Of a DNA stretch of 64,000 nucleotides, positions 63,994-64,000 are shown in pieces. Under the pieces are notes generated by a model. It saw only the letters and a program-made list of their open reading frames with translations. It was not told the origin of the DNA and searched no databases. The position numbers and the translations under genes were made by a program. The stretch's first letter is position 1. Every line of letters starts with the position of its first letter. This stretch comes from an uncultured Chlorobiaceae bacterium (GTDB lineage: Bacteria; Bacteroidota; Chlorobiia; Chlorobiales; Chlorobiaceae): positions 1 to 64,000 of the forward strand of contig CAIPMW010000009.1 of NCBI GenBank assembly GCA_903866255.1. The letters run 5' to 3'.

Positions 63994-64000
63994 AAAAGCA

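Overview
The window reads as chromosomal DNA of a green sulfur bacterium (Chlorobiaceae, Chlorobium/Pelodictyon-like). The diagnostic genes are the chlorosome proteins CsmC and CsmA, bchH-bchM-bchE for the early bacteriochlorophyll pathway, bchJ, a UbiA-type bacteriochlorophyll synthase that looks like BchK, and a glycosyltransferase resembling CruC. The species cannot be fixed from the sequence alone, and no database search was possible.

Layout. 1-140: 3' end of a 5S rRNA gene and its terminator. 148-13313: bchJ and housekeeping genes (a GlgA-like protein, gmhB, hemW, a GT117/DUF2723 membrane protein, lpxA, a ROK kinase, a comF-like gene, rsmE, an AI-2E family permease, ndk, a peroxiredoxin). 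13410-18914: a TPR lipoprotein, then nifS-nifU-miaB. 19028-23655: probable bchK, a prenol kinase, lpxH, hisG and probable cruC, a run rich in pigment and lipid genes. 23781-26234: a WD40 protein, a cold-shock protein and a DUF4438 protein. 26313-35515 (minus): a TonB-dependent receptor, then bchH, bchM and bchE. 35790-40724: a serine-palmitoyltransferase-like gene divergent from an NAD-dependent reductase, then holA, ssb and pyrK. 41005-46019: csmC and csmA between two ArsA/Get3-like ATPases, with one uncharacterised 489-residue protein. 46029-46979: folB-folK. 47332-61477: accessory island. 61525-63993: an OYE-family reductase, nadC and acpS.

The standout system is a complete diversity-generating retroelement (DGR) at 47.9-59.4 kb. 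It has two large target genes, each with a NACHT NTPase module and a C-terminal formylglycine-generating-enzyme-like C-type-lectin domain, followed by an Avd accessory gene, a 100-bp template repeat (TR) and a DGR-type reverse transcriptase. By hand alignment, target 2's variable repeat differs from the TR at 18 positions and target 1's 88-bp core at 14. Every one of those differences falls on a TR adenine, the hallmark of DGR mutagenic retrohoming. The two receptors share the NTPase-lectin body but differ at the N-terminus: membrane segments in target 1, a DUF4062/TIR-like domain in target 2. This suggests a diversified recognition system, probably for defence or self/non-self discrimination, with two outputs. 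A hipB-hipA-like pair and a Cdc6-like ATPase sit between the targets. GC-rich palindromic repeats flank hipBA, a decayed antitoxin lies upstream, and an AAA/PD-(D/E)XK protein lies downstream.

A second point of interest is the chlorosome locus. The two ArsA/Get3-like ATPases around csmCA have no metalloid-binding cysteines and carry Hsp20-like tails, which makes them candidates for chlorosome-protein targeting rather than arsenic export.
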